In this document: positions 6,993 through 7,316 of the stretch, piece after piece
How positions within the stretch are numbered: position 1 is the stretch's first letter
Layout of the letters: each line of letters starts with the position of its first letter
Assembly: GCA_013813145.1 (NCBI GenBank)
Contig: JACCSE010000191.1
Span: forward strand, 1-7,316
Reading direction: 5' to 3'
DNA from: Gemmatimonadales bacterium
GTDB lineage: Bacteria; Gemmatimonadota; Gemmatimonadetes; Gemmatimonadales; GWC2-71-9
DNA: 7,316 nt
The notes under the pieces: generated by a model
Told to the model about the DNA's origin: nothing
Seen by the model: the letters and a program-made list of their open reading frames with translations, nothing else
Database searches by the model: none
Translations under genes and position numbers: made by a program

Positions 6993-7048
6993 TTGTCGTC
7001 CCGAGCGCATGCGAGGGACCTTGCTCAGGAATGCGCTCGGGATGACAA
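6993..7048. repeat. Palindromic intergenic repeat (18-bp arms, 20-nt loop)
   Basis: Left arm 6993-7010 and right arm 7031-7048 are reverse complements over 18 bp with a single mismatch (6998 against 7043, a G-T wobble in one strand's RNA). The loop is 7011-7030. The arm reads TTGTCGTCCCGAGCGCAT. The style (GTC-TCC-GAGCG followed by a GCGAGGGACC-type segment) resembles short dispersed palindromes I know from intergenic regions of several soil and metagenomic phyla; that likeness is from memory and was not searched. It spans the 3' end of the DUF2520 gene, whose stop (7025-7027) is in the loop, and lies 60 bp upstream of the S41 peptidase start. A run ACTTTTCT follows the minus-strand hairpin at some distance, not directly, so it is at best a poor intrinsic terminator. 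An RNA-stabilising, attenuating or REP-like role is possible. Confidence 0.88.
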
Positions 7049-7316
7049 TCCGGTCAACACCGCCTCGACCCGATCCGCCGCGGCCGGATCGAGGCCACTC
7101 TGCCTAGCCAGCCTGAGCGCGGCCAGCCCCAGGAGTCGGTACAGCTCGCGATCTTCCGACTCCAACGCGGCGAGGTGCGCCTCGACCGTCCGCACGTCAC
7201 CCCGGCGGACCGGCCCGGTGAGCGCGGCGGCGGGGCCGAGCTCGAGGTTGCCGGCGGCCCCCCGAATCAGCGGGAGGTAGAGCCGTCCGGCCACCTCGGC
7301 CGGCACCCCGGCCGCG
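7025..7316 (-). CDS. Rossmann-like/DUF2520 domain protein, C-terminal fragment (5' end beyond the window)
   Basis: The frame is open to the window edge, giving the last 96 residues. It matches the helical C-terminal (DUF2520) part of a family whose full proteins carry an N-terminal Rossmann NADP-binding domain, related to the pyrroline-5-carboxylate and ketopantoate reductase folds. Visible hallmarks are GRLYLPLIRGAAGNLELG, then AAALTGPVRRGDVRTVEAHL, then a helix with YRLLGLAALRLARQSGLD. No reaction is established for the family, and the nucleotide-binding part is not in the window. A GTG at 7306 is in frame but is only an internal codon. The final residues SSRAHS and the stop are encoded by the palindromic repeat, so the natural C-terminus may have been replaced or extended. 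The gene lies upstream of the S41 peptidase gene on the same strand with a 92-bp gap and may be in the same transcript. Confidence 0.85.
   Translation of the reverse strand, partial: AAGVPAEVAGRLYLPLIRGAAGNLELGPAAALTGPVRRGDVRTVEAHLAALESEDRELYRLLGLAALRLARQSGLDPAAADRVEAVLTGLSSRAHS

Noticed and set aside
6933..7010. Possible upstream ATG start of the S41 peptidase adding 26 residues
   Set aside because: That ATG lies in the palindromic repeat. The added residues are Ser/Arg-rich and would push the membrane anchor inward, while ATG 6932 has a GAGG at 6 nt.

Overview
This is a strongly GC-rich window (about 70% by eye) from what looks like a free-living diderm, non-proteobacterial bacterium. My best guess is Gemmatimonadota or a relative. 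The basis is LolA (which implies an outer membrane), a bacterial SMC with a variant signature motif, a type I-beta (Thermotoga/Bacillus-like) DAHP synthase, an S41 peptidase with a C-terminal extension of a kind I associate with Gemmatimonadota, and heptamer and palindromic repeats in the gaps. The phylum is inference. All genes are chromosomal housekeeping types. I saw no mobile-element gene, CRISPR array, tRNA, rRNA or defence system.

Layout: 1-35 is a short tandem array of the heptamer GCCGATA. It is followed by a clear Shine-Dalgarno and smc (66-3536, +). The gap after smc (3537-3679) holds an unusual inverted array of AGGTCNC heptamers. Then come aroF (3680-4720, +) and lolA (4717-5361, +), overlapping as ATGA and probably translationally coupled. 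lolA converges on an S41 C-terminal processing peptidase gene (5355-6932, -), with stop codons overlapping by 7 bp. Upstream of the peptidase on the same strand is the 3' end of a gene for a Rossmann/DUF2520 protein (7025-7316, -, cut by the window edge). Its stop codon lies in the loop of an 18-bp-arm palindromic repeat (6993-7048).

How the genes relate: SMC is the cytoplasmic condensin ATPase for chromosome organisation. AroF makes DAHP, the first committed shikimate intermediate. LolA carries lipoproteins across the periplasm, and the S41 protease is a membrane-anchored periplasmic processing or quality-control enzyme. LolA and the protease share the envelope, but they are transcribed towards each other. 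I see no evidence of one new multi-gene system. The most notable points are the repeat architecture around smc, the repeat-encoded end of the DUF2520 protein, and the compact hinge and LSSGE signature of this SMC.
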